DNA from: Candidatus Rifleibacteriota bacterium
Lineage (GTDB): Bacteria > Riflebacteria > Ozemobacteria > Ozemobacterales > Ozemobacteraceae
Reading direction: 5' to 3'
DNA: 59,736 bases
Assembly (NCBI GenBank): GCA_029564115.1
Contig: JAKQQP010000026.1
Location: 1 to 59,736, forward strand
Below, one piece after another: positions 17,318 to 27,606 of this stretch. Both the position numbers and the translations under genes were made by a program. The notes under the pieces were generated by a model. It saw only the letters and a list, made by a program, of their open reading frames with translations, searched no databases and was not told where the DNA came from. Each line of letters opens with the position of its first letter. The stretch's first letter is position 1.

Positions 17318-18406
17318 ATGAATAAGACCCCATTGTGCGCAGTTCATGAAAAAGCCGGTGCCCGCATGGTCGATTTTGCCGGCTGGTATATGCCCGTGCA
17401 GTATACTTCGATTATCGAAGAACACAACGCAGTTCGCAGCAACAGCGGCCTGTTCGACCTGTTTCACATGGGCGAATTCTGGCTGACCGGGCCAGACGCG
17501 ATGAAGAACATTCAGAAAATCTGCTGTCAGGATTCAGAAGCACTTTCTGACCGCCAGATTGCTTATACCCCGATGTGCCGCCCCGACGGCTCGATCGTCG
17601 ACGATCTGCTGATCTACCGCTGGAACCCGGAAAAGTTTCTTCTGGTCGTGAACGCCAGCAATACTCAGAAAGACTTCGACTGGATTCAGAGCCAGCTTGA
17701 AGGCGACGTAAAACTCGTCGATGAATCAGCTAAAACCGGCCTGATAGCCATTCAAGGGCCGAACGCCGAGGCCATTCTGCAGAAACTTACCCGGCAGCGC
17801 CTGAAACCGATCAAGTTTTACTGGTTCACTACCGGCAAAGTCAGCGGTATCGACTGCATCATCAGCCGCACCGGTTACACCGGCGAAGAAGGCTTTGAAC
17901 TTTATTACCCCGCCGAGCACTCAGAACACCTCTGGAACGCTCTCATGGAAGCCGGCAAAGATCTCGGCATCAGACCGATCGGCCTCGGCGCCCGCGACAC
18001 GCTGCGTCTTGAAGCCCGCCTGATGCTTTACGGTAACGATATCAGCGACAATACCACCCCGATCGAAGCTAATTTGAACTGGACCGTCAAATTCGCCAAA
18101 GGCCCGTTCATCGGCAGCGATGTATTGAAAAAGCAGAAAGACCAGGGCGTCAGCAAAACTCTCGTCGGTTTTGAACTTGGCAAAGGCCCGGCAGCCCGCC
18201 ACGGTTACCCGATCATGAAAGACGGCCAGAAGGTCGGCGAAGTCACTTCCGGCACCATGGCCCCCACCCTCCAGAAAAATATCGGTCTTGGTTATGTTCC
18301 GCCGGCACTCAGCGCCATCGGTTCAACCTTCGACATCGAAATCCGCGGCAAGAATTACCCCGCAACCGTTATAGAAACACCATTTTATACCAGGGCAAGG
18401 AGTTAA
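17318..18406 (+). CDS. gcvT: Glycine cleavage system T protein (aminomethyltransferase)
   Basis: This 362-aa protein transfers the methylene group from aminomethyl-lipoyl GcvH to THF and releases ammonia. Typical sequences are [35 protein letters not shown] and [15 protein letters not shown], with the C-terminal barrel [27 protein letters not shown] lies just upstream; ATGs at 17315 and 17318 are both possible and the second has the better spacing. The open frame further upstream overlaps fhs. Stop and glyA start are 2 bp apart. Confidence 0.96.
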   Translation: MNKTPLCAVHEKAGARMVDFAGWYMPVQYTSIIEEHNAVRSNSGLFDLFHMGEFWLTGPDAMKNIQKICCQDSEALSDRQIAYTPMCRPDGSIVDDLLIYRWNPEKFLLVVNASNTQKDFDWIQSQLEGDVKLVDESAKTGLIAIQGPNAEAILQKLTRQRLKPIKFYWFTTGKVSGIDCIISRTGYTGEEGFELYYPAEHSEHLWNALMEAGKDLGIRPIGLGARDTLRLEARLMLYGNDISDNTTPIEANLNWTVKFAKGPFIGSDVLKKQKDQGVSKTLVGFELGKGPAARHGYPIMKDGQKVGEVTSGTMAPTLQKNIGLGYVPPALSAIGSTFDIEIRGKNYPATVIETPFYTRARS

Positions 18407-18408
18407 CA

Positions 18409-19647
18409 ATGCAGACACTTAAACAGTTCGACCCCGAAATCAGCGCCATTATCGACCGCGAGAAAAAGCGTCAGATGAGCCAGATCGAGCTTATCGCCTC
18501 AGAAAACTTCGTTTCTGAAGCCGTTCTTGAAGCTCTCGGCTCGGTTCTCACCAACAAATACGCCGAAGGTTACCCGGCAAAACGATACTATGGCGGCTGC
18601 GAAGTCGTCGACCAGGCCGAAGATCTGGCCCGCGACCGCGTTAAAAAACTTTTTGGTGCCGAACACGCCAACGTCCAGCCCCACTCTGGCAGCCAGGCCA
18701 ACATGGCTGTTTATCAGGTAGTGATGAAGCCGGGCGAAACCTTTCTGGGTATGAACCTGCAGAACGGCGGGCATCTCACCCACGGCAGCCCGGTCAATTT
18801 CAGCGGCCTGCTTTATAACGTCGTGCCTTACGGCGTCACCGACGATACTGAAACCCTCGACTATGACGCATTGACCCGCCTGGCTCACGAAAACAAGCCA
18901 AAGATGATCATGGTCGGCGCCTCTGCCTACCCGCGCCAGATCGACTTCGAACGCATCCGCAAAGTCTGCGACGATGTCGAAGCCGTAATGTGCGTCGACA
19001 TGGCTCATATCGCCGGTCTGGTAGCAGCCGGTCTGCATCCGTCACCGGTTCCCTATGCCGATTTCGTAACTTCGACAACTCACAAAACCTTGCGCGGCCC
19101 ACGTGGTGGCCTGGTTCTCTGCAAAGAAAAATGGGCCAAGGCTCTCGACAAGGCTATTTTCCCCGGTCTGCAGGGTGGCCCGCTGATGCACGTCATCGCT
19201 GCCAAAGCCGTAGCTTTTAAAGAAGCACTCGAACCCAGCTTCAAAGACTACCAGAAACGCGTCGTCGAAAACGCCCAGGCCCTGGCCGCCGCTCTTACCG
19301 AACGCGGGTTCCGCCTTGTTTCGGGTGGCACCGACAACCACCTGATGCTCATCGACGTGCGCAACAAGAACATCACCGGCAAAGCTGCCGAAAAAGCACT
19401 CGACCACGCCGGCATTACCGTCAACAAGAACACCATTCCCAATGACCCGGCTTCACCCTTCGTCACCTCGGGTCTGCGCGTCGGTACCCCGGCCGTAACT
19501 ACCCGTGGCATGACCCCCGACGTCATGAAACAGATCGCCGCCCTCATGGACGAAGCGATTGCCAAACCCGAAGACGAAGCCAACCTTGCCGCCGTCAAAG
19601 CCAAGGTCAACGCCATCTGCGAAAAATTCCCCTTTTATAAATTCTAA
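18409..19647 (+). CDS. glyA: Serine hydroxymethyltransferase
   Basis: This 412-aa PLP enzyme converts serine + THF to glycine + methylene-THF and back. Visible: [40 protein letters not shown], the PLP lysine in [19 protein letters not shown] (about residue 229), and [15 protein letters not shown] near the C-terminus. Length is standard. It sits inside the gcv genes, so glycine made or used by the cleavage system is directly coupled to serine. Codon use in this stretch is strongly biased to C-ending codons, consistent with high expression. Confidence 0.98.
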   Translation: MQTLKQFDPEISAIIDREKKRQMSQIELIASENFVSEAVLEALGSVLTNKYAEGYPAKRYYGGCEVVDQAEDLARDRVKKLFGAEHANVQPHSGSQANMAVYQVVMKPGETFLGMNLQNGGHLTHGSPVNFSGLLYNVVPYGVTDDTETLDYDALTRLAHENKPKMIMVGASAYPRQIDFERIRKVCDDVEAVMCVDMAHIAGLVAAGLHPSPVPYADFVTSTTHKTLRGPRGGLVLCKEKWAKALDKAIFPGLQGGPLMHVIAAKAVAFKEALEPSFKDYQKRVVENAQALAAALTERGFRLVSGGTDNHLMLIDVRNKNITGKAAEKALDHAGITVNKNTIPNDPASPFVTSGLRVGTPAVTTRGMTPDVMKQIAALMDEAIAKPEDEANLAAVKAKVNAICEKFPFYKF

Positions 19648-19665
19648 GGTCGAACAGGAGATATT

Positions 19666-20031
19666 ATGACTACCAAATTTTCCAAGGAACACGAATGGGC
19701 AAAACTCGAAGGCGATACCGCTACCATCGGCATCACTGACTACGCTGCACACCAGCTCGGCGACGTGGTTTTCGTCGAATTGCCGGCCAAAGGCGCCAAA
19801 CTCAAAATGGGCGGAGTTTTCGGAACCATCGAATCGGTAAAAACCGTTTCTGATCTTTTCGCTCCTGTTTCAGGTGAAGTTACCGCCGTCAACAACGATC
19901 TTGAAAACAACCCCGCCCTGGTCAACGAAGACCCGATGGGCGCCGGCTGGATCTGCAAAGTAAAAGTGGCAGACGCCGCTGAATTCGAAAAACTTCTCTC
20001 CGAAGCCGACTACAAGAAAATCTGCGAATAA
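19666..20031 (+). CDS. gcvH: Glycine cleavage system H protein (lipoyl carrier)
   Basis: This 121-aa carrier shuttles the aminomethyl group between the P, T and L proteins on a lipoyl arm. The lipoylated lysine is in GTIESVKTVSDLFAPVSGEV (lysine at about residue 63), and the start KFSKEHEWAKLEGDTATIGI is typical. A ribosome site AGGAG lies before the ATG at 19666. No lipoate ligase or lpd (L protein) lies in this window, so the dihydrolipoamide dehydrogenase must be encoded elsewhere. Confidence 0.97.
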   Translation: MTTKFSKEHEWAKLEGDTATIGITDYAAHQLGDVVFVELPAKGAKLKMGGVFGTIESVKTVSDLFAPVSGEVTAVNNDLENNPALVNEDPMGAGWICKVKVADAAEFEKLLSEADYKKICE

Positions 20032-20049
20032 GCGCAACAGGAGCTTTTT

Positions 20050-21396
20050 ATGGCTACTTATATCCCCACCACTCCTGATGAACTTCAGGAAATGCTGGGG
20101 GCCATCGGTGTCAAAACCATCGACGACCTCTTTGCCGAAATTCCGCCCGAGCTTCGGCTTCAGGGCGAACTGAACCTGCCCGCCGGCATGAGCGAGTCAG
20201 AAATGACCCGCAAAGTTACCCGCCTCTCAGAAAAAAACGAAACCGTCGATCAGAAGACCTGTTTTCTGGGCGGCGGTGCCTACGACCACATCATCCCGGC
20301 GGTAATCGACCACATATTGCTGCGCGGCGACTTCTTCACCGCTTACACCCCCTACCAGCCTGAAGTTTCGCAGGGCACTCTGCAGTGCATCTACGAATAT
20401 CAGAGCCTGATCTGCGGTCTGACAGCCATGGACCAGTCGAACGCCTCGCTCTATGAGGGCGCCACCGCCAACGTCGAAGCCATTAACATGGCTACCGCCC
20501 AGACCGGCCGCAACAAAGTTCTGGTGATGCAGACTCTCAACCCTGAGTATCGCCGTGTCATCAACACCCTGAACGGTGCCCTCGGCGTCGAGATCATTAC
20601 CGTGCCTTTCGAAGACGGCGTTATCGACCCGGCCAGAGTCAGCGAACTGATCAACGACCAGGTTGCTGCAGTCGTGATGCAGTATCCAAACTTCTTTGGC
20701 AGCATCGAAGACATCGAGCGTATTTCGGAAATAGCCCACGCAGCCGGAGCGCTCAGCATTGTCAGCGCCAACCCCATTGCCCTCGGCCTCATCGAAGCAC
20801 CGGGCAACCTCGGCGCCGACATCGTTACCGGCGAAGGTCAGCCGCTCGGCATTCCGTTGAGCTACGGCGGCCCATACCTCGGTTTCATCGCCGCGAAAAA
20901 AGCGTTGCTGCGCCGCATGCCCGGGCGCATTGTCGGTCGCACCAAAGACATCGACGGTAAGACCGGTTTCGTTCTCACCCTGCAGGCCCGCGAACAGCAT
21001 ATCAGACGCGAAAAAGCCAGCAGCAACATCTGCTCGAACCAGGCTCTTATGGCTCTGAACGCTACGATCTACATGAGCCTGATGGGTCGCGACGGCATTA
21101 AAGAAGTTGCGATGCAGTCGTTCCAGAAAGCCCATTACATGAAACGCGAACTGGCGAAAATCGAAGGCGTCAGCTTTCCCTTCACCGGCAGCTTTTTCCA
21201 TGAAATGGTCGTGAAAATCCCCGATGCCCGCAAGGTTCTCGCCAAAATGGCCAAAAAGGGTATTTTCGCCGGAATTCCGCTCGACAACTGGTTTACCAGT
21301 CTGAAAGACTGTGTTCTCATCGCTGTTACCGAAAAACGCAGCAAAGACGAAATCGACAACTACTGCAATCTGTTAGGAGGGTTTATCAATGGCTGA
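20050..21396 (+). CDS. gcvPA: Glycine dehydrogenase (decarboxylating) subunit 1
   Basis: This 448-aa alpha-type half of the split P protein decarboxylates glycine together with GcvPB. It has [20 protein letters not shown] near the start, [19 protein letters not shown] and [20 protein letters not shown]. Near the C-terminal third lies [20 protein letters not shown]. Two-subunit P proteins occur in many anaerobes and archaea, whereas E. coli has one long chain. AGGAG precedes the ATG, and the stop overlaps the gcvPB start by 8 bp. Confidence 0.97.
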   Translation: MATYIPTTPDELQEMLGAIGVKTIDDLFAEIPPELRLQGELNLPAGMSESEMTRKVTRLSEKNETVDQKTCFLGGGAYDHIIPAVIDHILLRGDFFTAYTPYQPEVSQGTLQCIYEYQSLICGLTAMDQSNASLYEGATANVEAINMATAQTGRNKVLVMQTLNPEYRRVINTLNGALGVEIITVPFEDGVIDPARVSELINDQVAAVVMQYPNFFGSIEDIERISEIAHAAGALSIVSANPIALGLIEAPGNLGADIVTGEGQPLGIPLSYGGPYLGFIAAKKALLRRMPGRIVGRTKDIDGKTGFVLTLQAREQHIRREKASSNICSNQALMALNATIYMSLMGRDGIKEVAMQSFQKAHYMKRELAKIEGVSFPFTGSFFHEMVVKIPDARKVLAKMAKKGIFAGIPLDNWFTSLKDCVLIAVTEKRSKDEIDNYCNLLGGFING

Positions 21397-22840
21397 ACCC
21401 TTGATTTTTGACCTGAACAAAGACGGCCGCCGAGGCTACGCCCTGCCAGCACTCGATGTGCCGGCAGTAGACCCCGCCGACCATATTCCCGCCCGCTTTC
21501 TGCGCAATGAACTGCCGCTGCCCTCACTCTCAGAGCTCGAGGTCGTCAGGCATTTCACCCGCCTTTCGCGGCTCAACCACAGCGTTGACATCGGTTTTTA
21601 CCCACTTGGCTCGTGCACAATGAAGTATAACCCGAAAGTCAACGAAAACATGGCCCGCCTGCCCGGTTTTGCCAACACGCACCCGCAGCAGCCCGATGAA
21701 ACGGTTCAGGGCACTCTCGAGATGCTCAAAACCCTCGAAGAATACCTTGCCGAAGTCACCGGCATGGATGCAATGACCCTGCAGCCCGCTGCTGGCGCTC
21801 ACGGCGAAATGACCGGGCTGCTGATCATGAAGGCCTACCACAAAAAGAAGGGCAATCACAAAACCAGAATCATGATTCCTGACAGCGGACACGGCACCAA
21901 CCCCGCGTCATGCTCGATGGTCGGCTACGAAGTCGTCAACATCAAATCTGATTCGCGTGGCAGCATCGACATCGAAGATCTCAAAGCCAAGCTAACCCCA
22001 GACGTGGCCGGCCTGATGATCACCAACCCCAGCACTCTCGGGCTGTTCGACGAGAACATCGGTGAACTGGCCAGCCTGATTCATTCGGTCGATGGCCTTC
22101 TCTACTATGACGGCGCCAACCTGAATGCCATCATGGGCTGGACCCGCCCCGGCGACATGGGTTTCGACATCGTTCACCTGAACCTGCACAAAACTTTCTC
22201 GACCCCGCACGGCGGCGGCGGCCCGGGCGCTGGCCCGGTGGGCGTCAAAAAGCATCTCGAAGCTTTTCTGCCCAACCCGCGTGTCGTCTTCGACGGCAAG
22301 AAATACAAACTGCAGACCAAGTGCCGCGAATCGATCGGCCCTGTTCTGGGCTCGATCGGCAATTTCCTGGTGCTGGTAAGGGCCTTTGCCTATATCATGG
22401 TCAATGGCCGCGAAGGCCTGAAAGACTCTTCGGCCTACGCGGTTCTCAACGCCAACTACATGATGCAGCGTCTGAAGAAGACTTATCATCTGCCCTACGA
22501 CCGTTTCTGCAAGCATGAATTCGTGCTCTCAGGAAAGTCGCTGGCACAGTATGGCGTCAAAACTCTCGACGTGGCCAAGCGACTGCTTGACTTCGGTTTC
22601 CATGCCCCGACCATCTACTTCCCGATGATTGTCGAAGAATCGATGATGTTCGAGCCGACCGAAACCGAAAGCAAAGGCACCCTCGACTGCTTCATGGAAG
22701 CCATGGAAATGATTGCCCGCGAAGCAGCAGAAAAGCCCGAAAACCTCAAGAACGCGCCGCTGAAAACACCGGTGCGCCGCCTTGATGAGGCCACTGCCGC
22801 CCGCAAGCCCGACATCAACTACTTCCAGCGCCCCGAATAA
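21389..22840 (+). CDS. gcvPB: Glycine dehydrogenase (decarboxylating) subunit 2
   Basis: This 483-aa half of the P protein carries the PLP lysine, seen in [20 protein letters not shown] (lysine near residue 270). Other family blocks are [38 protein letters not shown] and [25 protein letters not shown] lies 7-12 nt upstream of the ATG, inside the end of gcvPA. It is the last gene of the operon, followed by a perfect palindrome that may terminate transcription. Confidence 0.97.
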   Translation: MAEPLIFDLNKDGRRGYALPALDVPAVDPADHIPARFLRNELPLPSLSELEVVRHFTRLSRLNHSVDIGFYPLGSCTMKYNPKVNENMARLPGFANTHPQQPDETVQGTLEMLKTLEEYLAEVTGMDAMTLQPAAGAHGEMTGLLIMKAYHKKKGNHKTRIMIPDSGHGTNPASCSMVGYEVVNIKSDSRGSIDIEDLKAKLTPDVAGLMITNPSTLGLFDENIGELASLIHSVDGLLYYDGANLNAIMGWTRPGDMGFDIVHLNLHKTFSTPHGGGGPGAGPVGVKKHLEAFLPNPRVVFDGKKYKLQTKCRESIGPVLGSIGNFLVLVRAFAYIMVNGREGLKDSSAYAVLNANYMMQRLKKTYHLPYDRFCKHEFVLSGKSLAQYGVKTLDVAKRLLDFGFHAPTIYFPMIVEESMMFEPTETESKGTLDCFMEAMEMIAREAAEKPENLKNAPLKTPVRRLDEATAARKPDINYFQRPE

Positions 22841-22877
22841 ACCGGGGCAGACCTGGTAAAATATCCCGGGATAATAG

Positions 22878-22907
22878 CGTTGGGGTTCAACATGTTGAAC
22901 CCCAACG
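22878..22907. repeat. 30-bp perfect palindrome after gcvPB
   Basis: Arms CGTTGGGGTTCAACA and TGTTGAACCCCAACG join with no spacer (centre between 22892 and 22893). As RNA it gives a strong hairpin, with a U-rich stretch only about 18 nt later, so it could be a terminator. As DNA it could be a binding site for a dimeric regulator or a site of processing. It lies between two genes read in the same direction. Confidence 0.75.
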
Positions 22908-22950
22908 GCTTTCCTGGAACAATATTTTTTAATACACCAACAAATAAATA

Positions 22951-24426
22951 ATGCACGTAAAACAAACAATTAACCTGCCGGCGCTTGAAGTCGAAATGCT
23001 GCGCGAAATTCTGCAGTTTCTGCGGCCTTCAGAGCAGCGGCAGGTCTGGCTGGTCGGCGGCAGTATCCGTGATCTGCTGCAGGGGCACGCAACGGTGCCC
23101 GATCTCGATCTCGCCACCAGTTTCAACCCGATCGGCGCCGCCCGCGAATTTGCCCGTGCCACCGGTGCCGGCTTCGTCGTTCTCGATGATGAACGTCATG
23201 TAGTGCGTGTTGTCAGCGACACAGGGCACGGGCACTACACTTTCGATATTTCTGAGTTCAGGGCGCCAACTATCGATGCCGACCTCTGCGCCCGCGATTT
23301 TACCATCAATTCGATTGCAGCACCTCTGTTTGCAAGCGGGGCGTCAGCTCTTGCCAACGGGCAGATCGAGCTTTACGACCCGTTGAACGGCATAGAGCAT
23401 CTGGCCGCCGGTTGCATCGAGCCAAGCTCTGACCAACTCTTCACCGACGACCCGTTGCGACTGATGCGGGCATTCAGGTTCAGTGCCCTTTTTAACGCCG
23501 AGTTTTCGCCGAAGCTGCACAAAATGATCGTGGCACAGGCACATCTTCTCAAAGATGTCTCGGGCGAACGCATCAGAGATGAATTTTTTAAAGTTCTCGG
23601 AGTTGCCGACAGCGCCAGATGGGTTCGCCTGATGGACCAAACCGGCATTCTGCAGGTTTTTCTGCCTGAACTGCATGCCTGCCACGGCGTTGAGCAGAAC
23701 GAATGGCATCATCTCGATGTTTTCGAACACACTCTGCTCACTCTCGAAAATACCGAAAGACTGCTGAACAGCCAACAGCCATACGAATGGTGGAACAGCT
23801 TCACGAGCTATCTCGACGAAACAGTCTCGGGCGTCAGAACCTTCGCCCAGAACCTCAAACTCGGCTGCCTGCTGCACGATCTCGGCAAGCCCCCCTGCCG
23901 ACGCTACGACCACCAGGCCGGGCGCACGATTTTTCACGGCCACGAAATGGAAGGCTCCAGCATGGCCCGCGACATCAGCGAGCGTCTGCGCCTGTCGGTC
24001 AACGAAATGCACTACCTGCAGAAACTGGTAAAAAACCACATGCGCCCCGGGGTAATGCTGCAGCAGGGCTTGAACGAAAAGCGCCTGTTCAGATTCTATT
24101 CAGAAACGGGCCGCGATGGTCTGGCCACAGCACTGTTGTCGCTGGCCGATCGTTACTCAGCGCTTGGCTCGCTTGGCGACACCGAGCTGGCAGAATTCAC
24201 CGCCGGCATTTTCCAGATAATGCACCAGTTTTACGAGCAGATGAAGCGCCCGAAAATGGCGCCCTTTCTCAACGGCAACGACCTGATCAAACATCTCGGT
24301 CTCAAGCCCGGCCCCGACTTCAGGCGCATTCTCGAGACTCTCGAAGAAGCCCAGTTCACCGGCGAAATCAAAACCCGCGACGAAGCCCTCGATTTTGCCA
24401 GAACCCTGCTGCAACCAACAGCTTAG
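22951..24426 (+). CDS. cca: CCA tRNA nucleotidyltransferase / poly(A) polymerase family, HD domain
   Basis: This 491-aa protein has the class II nucleotidyltransferase head VWLVGGSIRDLLQG with the catalytic PDLDLAT. ARDFTINSIA and DQLFTDDPLRLMRAFRFSAL of the CCA/poly(A) polymerase head follow. An HD hydrolase-type domain comes near residue 305 (LGCLLHDLGKPPCRR, HGHEMEG). It adds or repairs CCA at tRNA 3' ends, or acts as poly(A) polymerase. HD-containing members usually have CCA activity plus phosphohydrolase. A decayed 146-bp homologue of its central part lies at 33267, about 10 kb away in the same orientation. Confidence 0.93.
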   Translation: MHVKQTINLPALEVEMLREILQFLRPSEQRQVWLVGGSIRDLLQGHATVPDLDLATSFNPIGAAREFARATGAGFVVLDDERHVVRVVSDTGHGHYTFDISEFRAPTIDADLCARDFTINSIAAPLFASGASALANGQIELYDPLNGIEHLAAGCIEPSSDQLFTDDPLRLMRAFRFSALFNAEFSPKLHKMIVAQAHLLKDVSGERIRDEFFKVLGVADSARWVRLMDQTGILQVFLPELHACHGVEQNEWHHLDVFEHTLLTLENTERLLNSQQPYEWWNSFTSYLDETVSGVRTFAQNLKLGCLLHDLGKPPCRRYDHQAGRTIFHGHEMEGSSMARDISERLRLSVNEMHYLQKLVKNHMRPGVMLQQGLNEKRLFRFYSETGRDGLATALLSLADRYSALGSLGDTELAEFTAGIFQIMHQFYEQMKRPKMAPFLNGNDLIKHLGLKPGPDFRRILETLEEAQFTGEIKTRDEALDFARTLLQPTA

Positions 24427-24530
24427 CTCTTTATCAAAGCCAGCAAATTGAATACTTCTCTCTACGCCTGCAAAGGGTTATTCAGGTTTCTGTAAAATTA
24501 AAATCTGGTTAACTGGTTCGGCGGCCCGGT

Positions 24531-24552
24531 CTATCAGTCGGGTTGCTTTTAA
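24531..24552 (+). terminator. Weak hairpin between cca and galT
   Basis: CCCG-N10-CGGG (extended by two G-U pairs) followed by TTGCTTTT, just before the galT ribosome site. The stem is short and the position close to the next gene, so terminator function is doubtful. Confidence 0.25.
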
Positions 24553-24571
24553 GTGAGAAAGGATTAGAGAC

Positions 24572-25588
24572 ATGTCTGAGATCAGATACAATGCGATTAC
24601 CGGGGACTGGGTGATTATTGCGACCGAGCGGGCGAAGCGTCCGATGAATTTTGCCGAGCGGGCGCAGCAGGCGGTGGTGCCGGCTTATGTTGCCGGTTGC
24701 CCGTTCTGTCGGGGCAACGAGGCGGCAGCGGCTGATGAAGAGTATCGGCTCGACGACGCGGCCGGCAACTGGCTGATCCGTTCGGTGCGCAACAAGTTTT
24801 CGGCCCTTTCGGCGGTCGGTGAGGCGATGGCCCTCGACCCGGAAAAAAAGACCGTCAACGGCGTCGGCCGCCACGAAGTTATTGTCGAATCGCCGCGCCA
24901 CGATCAGATTATCGCTTTCCACACGTTTGCAGAGACGCGCAATCTGCTCGAAGTCTACCGCCGGCGTTTTCTCGCCTTTTATGAAGACCCGCGTGTCAGG
25001 CACGTCATTCTTTACAAGAACCACGGCCCTGACGCCGGCACTTCGCTTGAGCACCCGCATTCGCAGATCGTCGGCACGCCGGTTATTCCGGGGCAGGTGC
25101 TGCAGCGCATCGAGCTCGCCGAGAAATCGCTGCGGGAAACCGGAATCTGTCTCTACTGCAAAACCATGAATGAAGAAGTCAGTGAGGCGAAGCGCCTTAT
25201 TGCTGAAACGAAGCATTTTGTGGCGTTCATACCCTTTGCGTCGCTGTCGCCCTATCATGTCTGGATATTCCCGAAGCGGCATTCGGCCTGTTTTTCGACA
25301 GCCAGCCAGGGCGAGCTCGATGATCTGGCGGCTCTGCTTCCGAATGTTCTGGGCCGGCTGTACACGGCGCTGCAGAACCCCTCGTTCAATTTCGTCATCA
25401 GATCGCTCGCCCCGGACGAAGCCGGTGCACCGCATTTTCACTGGTATCTCGCCATCGTGCCGCGCCTGTCGAAAGCGGCCGGTTTCGAGCTGGGCACCGG
25501 CATGTATATCAACAGCTCGATCCCCGAGCACAGCGCCGAGAACCTGCGCCAGGCCGCCCCGGCCAGGAAACAGGACCCCGCCGTATGA
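24572..25588 (+). CDS. galT: Galactose-1-phosphate uridylyltransferase family
   Basis: This 338-aa HIT-superfamily enzyme exchanges UDP-glucose and galactose-1-phosphate in the Leloir pathway. Visible are the first metal-site cysteines in GCPFCRGNE, the active-site HPHSQIVGTPVIPGQVLQRI (catalytic second histidine), GICLYCKTM, and a C-terminal HFHWYLAIVPR. The active site reads HPHSQ instead of the common HPHGQ, which also occurs in ADP-glucose phosphorylase-like relatives, so the sugar specificity is not certain. AAAGGA lies about 9 nt before the ATG. No other Leloir gene is in the window. Confidence 0.85.
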   Translation: MSEIRYNAITGDWVIIATERAKRPMNFAERAQQAVVPAYVAGCPFCRGNEAAAADEEYRLDDAAGNWLIRSVRNKFSALSAVGEAMALDPEKKTVNGVGRHEVIVESPRHDQIIAFHTFAETRNLLEVYRRRFLAFYEDPRVRHVILYKNHGPDAGTSLEHPHSQIVGTPVIPGQVLQRIELAEKSLRETGICLYCKTMNEEVSEAKRLIAETKHFVAFIPFASLSPYHVWIFPKRHSACFSTASQGELDDLAALLPNVLGRLYTALQNPSFNFVIRSLAPDEAGAPHFHWYLAIVPRLSKAAGFELGTGMYINSSIPEHSAENLRQAAPARKQDPAV

Positions 25589-26058
25589 GTTTGTTTTTTC
25601 GATGTAAACTTTTCGCCGCCGCCCAGCTGGCAGCGCAGGACGGTAATGACCGCCCTGAAAGATCTTTCTGCCAACATGCGCTGATCAAAATGCAGCGGTA
25701 AATTTCTATTCAGGCCTTTGTTGATAGCATTCCCGCGTTTATTCACCTGAATGTAAAATAAGTAATTTCAGGGATTTTTCAGCCAGCCAAAATTCAGGCA
25801 AAATTTACCAAAACCCCTTGGGAAAATCGGCCGCCACCTTTTATAATCATCCAATATAAACACACAGTAAGCTGATCGAGTGAGAGATTTGCGATCCAAA
25901 GAATTGTGGGCTAAATGAACATGAAAACAGAAAATTTAATCTAGTGATATATTTTTTTTTATGATAAAAAGTCAACTATACACATCATTGCTCAGATTAT
26001 AGCTGGCTTGCAGACAAACCAGTAGCCACATAAAACTATACAAAGCAGGAGTAAACAA
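25589..26058. other. 470-bp intergenic region, left edge of restriction island
   Basis: No gene can be supported here. Base composition changes from the G/C-rich flank to clearly A/T-rich, which marks the left edge of the acquired restriction-modification island. It includes runs of T (around 25950) and the ribosome site AGGAG before hsdM. No direct repeat or tRNA gene marking an integration site was recognised. Confidence 0.6.
25818..25847 (+). promoter_or_regulatory. Candidate promoter upstream of hsdM
   Basis: TTGGGA (25818-25823), 18 nt, TATAAT (25842-25847). It would give an untranslated leader of about 200 nt before hsdM. Other A/T-rich -10-like sequences occur closer to the gene, so this is only one option. 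Confidence 0.3.
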
Positions 26059-27603
26059 ATGACAAGTGCCCAACAACGAGCAGAACTGCAAGCCCAAATC
26101 TGGAAAATAGCCAATGAAGTTCGCGGCTCCGTTGACGGTTGGGATTTTAAACAATTTGTTCTTGGCACGCTTTTCTATCGATTTATCAGCGAAAACTTTT
26201 CCAATTACATGGAAGCCGGTGATGAAAGTGTTCATTATGCTGCTCTGAAGGACAATTGCATTAACTCTGCAATCAAGGACGATGCAGTTAAAACTAAAGG
26301 GTATTTCATATACCCCAGTCAGCTTTTTGCAAATGTGGTTCAAAATGCCAACGATAACCCAGACCTGAACACTGATTTAGCCGCTATCTTCTCTTCTATT
26401 GAAAACTCTGCCAATGGCTACCCTTCTGAGCACGATATCAAAGGTCTCTTTGCCGATTTCGATACTACCAGCAACCGTCTTGGCAATACTGTAAAAGATA
26501 AAAACACCCGTTTGGCGGCAGTTTTAAAGGGTGTAGCCGGGCTTCGGCTCGGCAATTTTCATGATAATCAGATCGATCTCTTCGGCGATGCCTATGAATT
26601 TCTTATCTCTAACTATGCTGCGAATGCCGGTAAATCAGGTGGTGAATTTTTTACTCCGCAAAATGTTTCCAAACTGATTGCTCAACTTGCGATGCACAAG
26701 CAAACTGCAGTTAATAAGATTTACGATCCAGCAGCTGGCTCCGGCTCGCTTTTGCTGCAAGCGAAGAAACATTTCGATAACCACATCATTGAAGATGGTT
26801 TTTTTGGTCAGGAGATCAACCACACCACATACAATCTTGCTCGCATGAATATGTTTTTGCATAACATTAACTACGACAAATTCAATATTGCCCTTGGCGA
26901 CACCCTCTTAGATCCACACTTTGGCGATGAAAAGCCCTTTGATGCCATTGTCTCTAACCCACCATATTCAGTGAACTGGAAAGGTAGCGACGACCCCACA
27001 CTCATTAACGATGAGCGCTTTGCCCCTGCCGGCGTGTTAGCACCAAAATCAAAGGCTGACTTTGCGTTTGTTCTTCATGCCCTGAGTTATCTCTCCAGCA
27101 AAGGTCGCGCGGCAATTGTCTGCTTCCCCGGAATTTTTTATCGCGGTGGTGCCGAACAAAAAATCCGTAAATATCTAGTGGACAATAATTTTGTTGAAAC
27201 CGTTATATCTCTGGCACCAAATCTATTTTTTGGAACCACTATTGCCGTCAACATCCTGGTGCTTTCAAAGCATAAAACCGACAGCAAAACCCAATTTATT
27301 GATGCAAGTGAGCTCTTTAAAAAAGAGACCAACAACAATGTACTAACTGATGAGCATATTGCCGGGATTATGGAGGTATTTGACAATAAAGCAGATGTTG
27401 ACCATTTTGCAAAATCGGTTGAATACGATGATATTGTCAAAAACGATTACAATTTATCTGTAAGTTCTTATGTAGAAGCCAAAGACACCCGTGAAGTTAT
27501 TGATATTACGAAACTGAATAAAGAGATTAAAACCACTGTCGCCAGAATTGACCGCCTGCGTGCCGATATCGATGCCATTGTCGCGGAGATAGAGGGGGCG
27601 TAA
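26059..27603 (+). CDS. hsdM: Type I restriction-modification DNA methyltransferase subunit
   Basis: This 514-aa N6-adenine methyltransferase subunit modifies the host target and forms the M2S core with HsdS. It has the N-terminal helical domain ([20 protein letters not shown]) and the SAM motif [17 protein letters not shown] (near residue 225). The catalytic NPPYSVNW lies near residue 300, and [20 protein letters not shown] marks the target-side domain. Length is standard (about 500-520 aa). AGGAG is 7 nt before the ATG. First gene of a five-gene restriction island whose stop lies 3 bp from the next start. Confidence 0.96.
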   Translation: MTSAQQRAELQAQIWKIANEVRGSVDGWDFKQFVLGTLFYRFISENFSNYMEAGDESVHYAALKDNCINSAIKDDAVKTKGYFIYPSQLFANVVQNANDNPDLNTDLAAIFSSIENSANGYPSEHDIKGLFADFDTTSNRLGNTVKDKNTRLAAVLKGVAGLRLGNFHDNQIDLFGDAYEFLISNYAANAGKSGGEFFTPQNVSKLIAQLAMHKQTAVNKIYDPAAGSGSLLLQAKKHFDNHIIEDGFFGQEINHTTYNLARMNMFLHNINYDKFNIALGDTLLDPHFGDEKPFDAIVSNPPYSVNWKGSDDPTLINDERFAPAGVLAPKSKADFAFVLHALSYLSSKGRAAIVCFPGIFYRGGAEQKIRKYLVDNNFVETVISLAPNLFFGTTIAVNILVLSKHKTDSKTQFIDASELFKKETNNNVLTDEHIAGIMEVFDNKADVDHFAKSVEYDDIVKNDYNLSVSSYVEAKDTREVIDITKLNKEIKTTVARIDRLRADIDAIVAEIEGA

Positions 27604-27606
27604 GCA

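Noticed and set aside
20227..21201. Long open frame on the minus strand (324 codons) opposite gcvPA
   Set aside because: A by-product of the strong C-ending codon bias of gcvPA; no ribosome site and no family resemblance. Similar antisense frames over iorA, glyA, cca and galT were rejected for the same reason.
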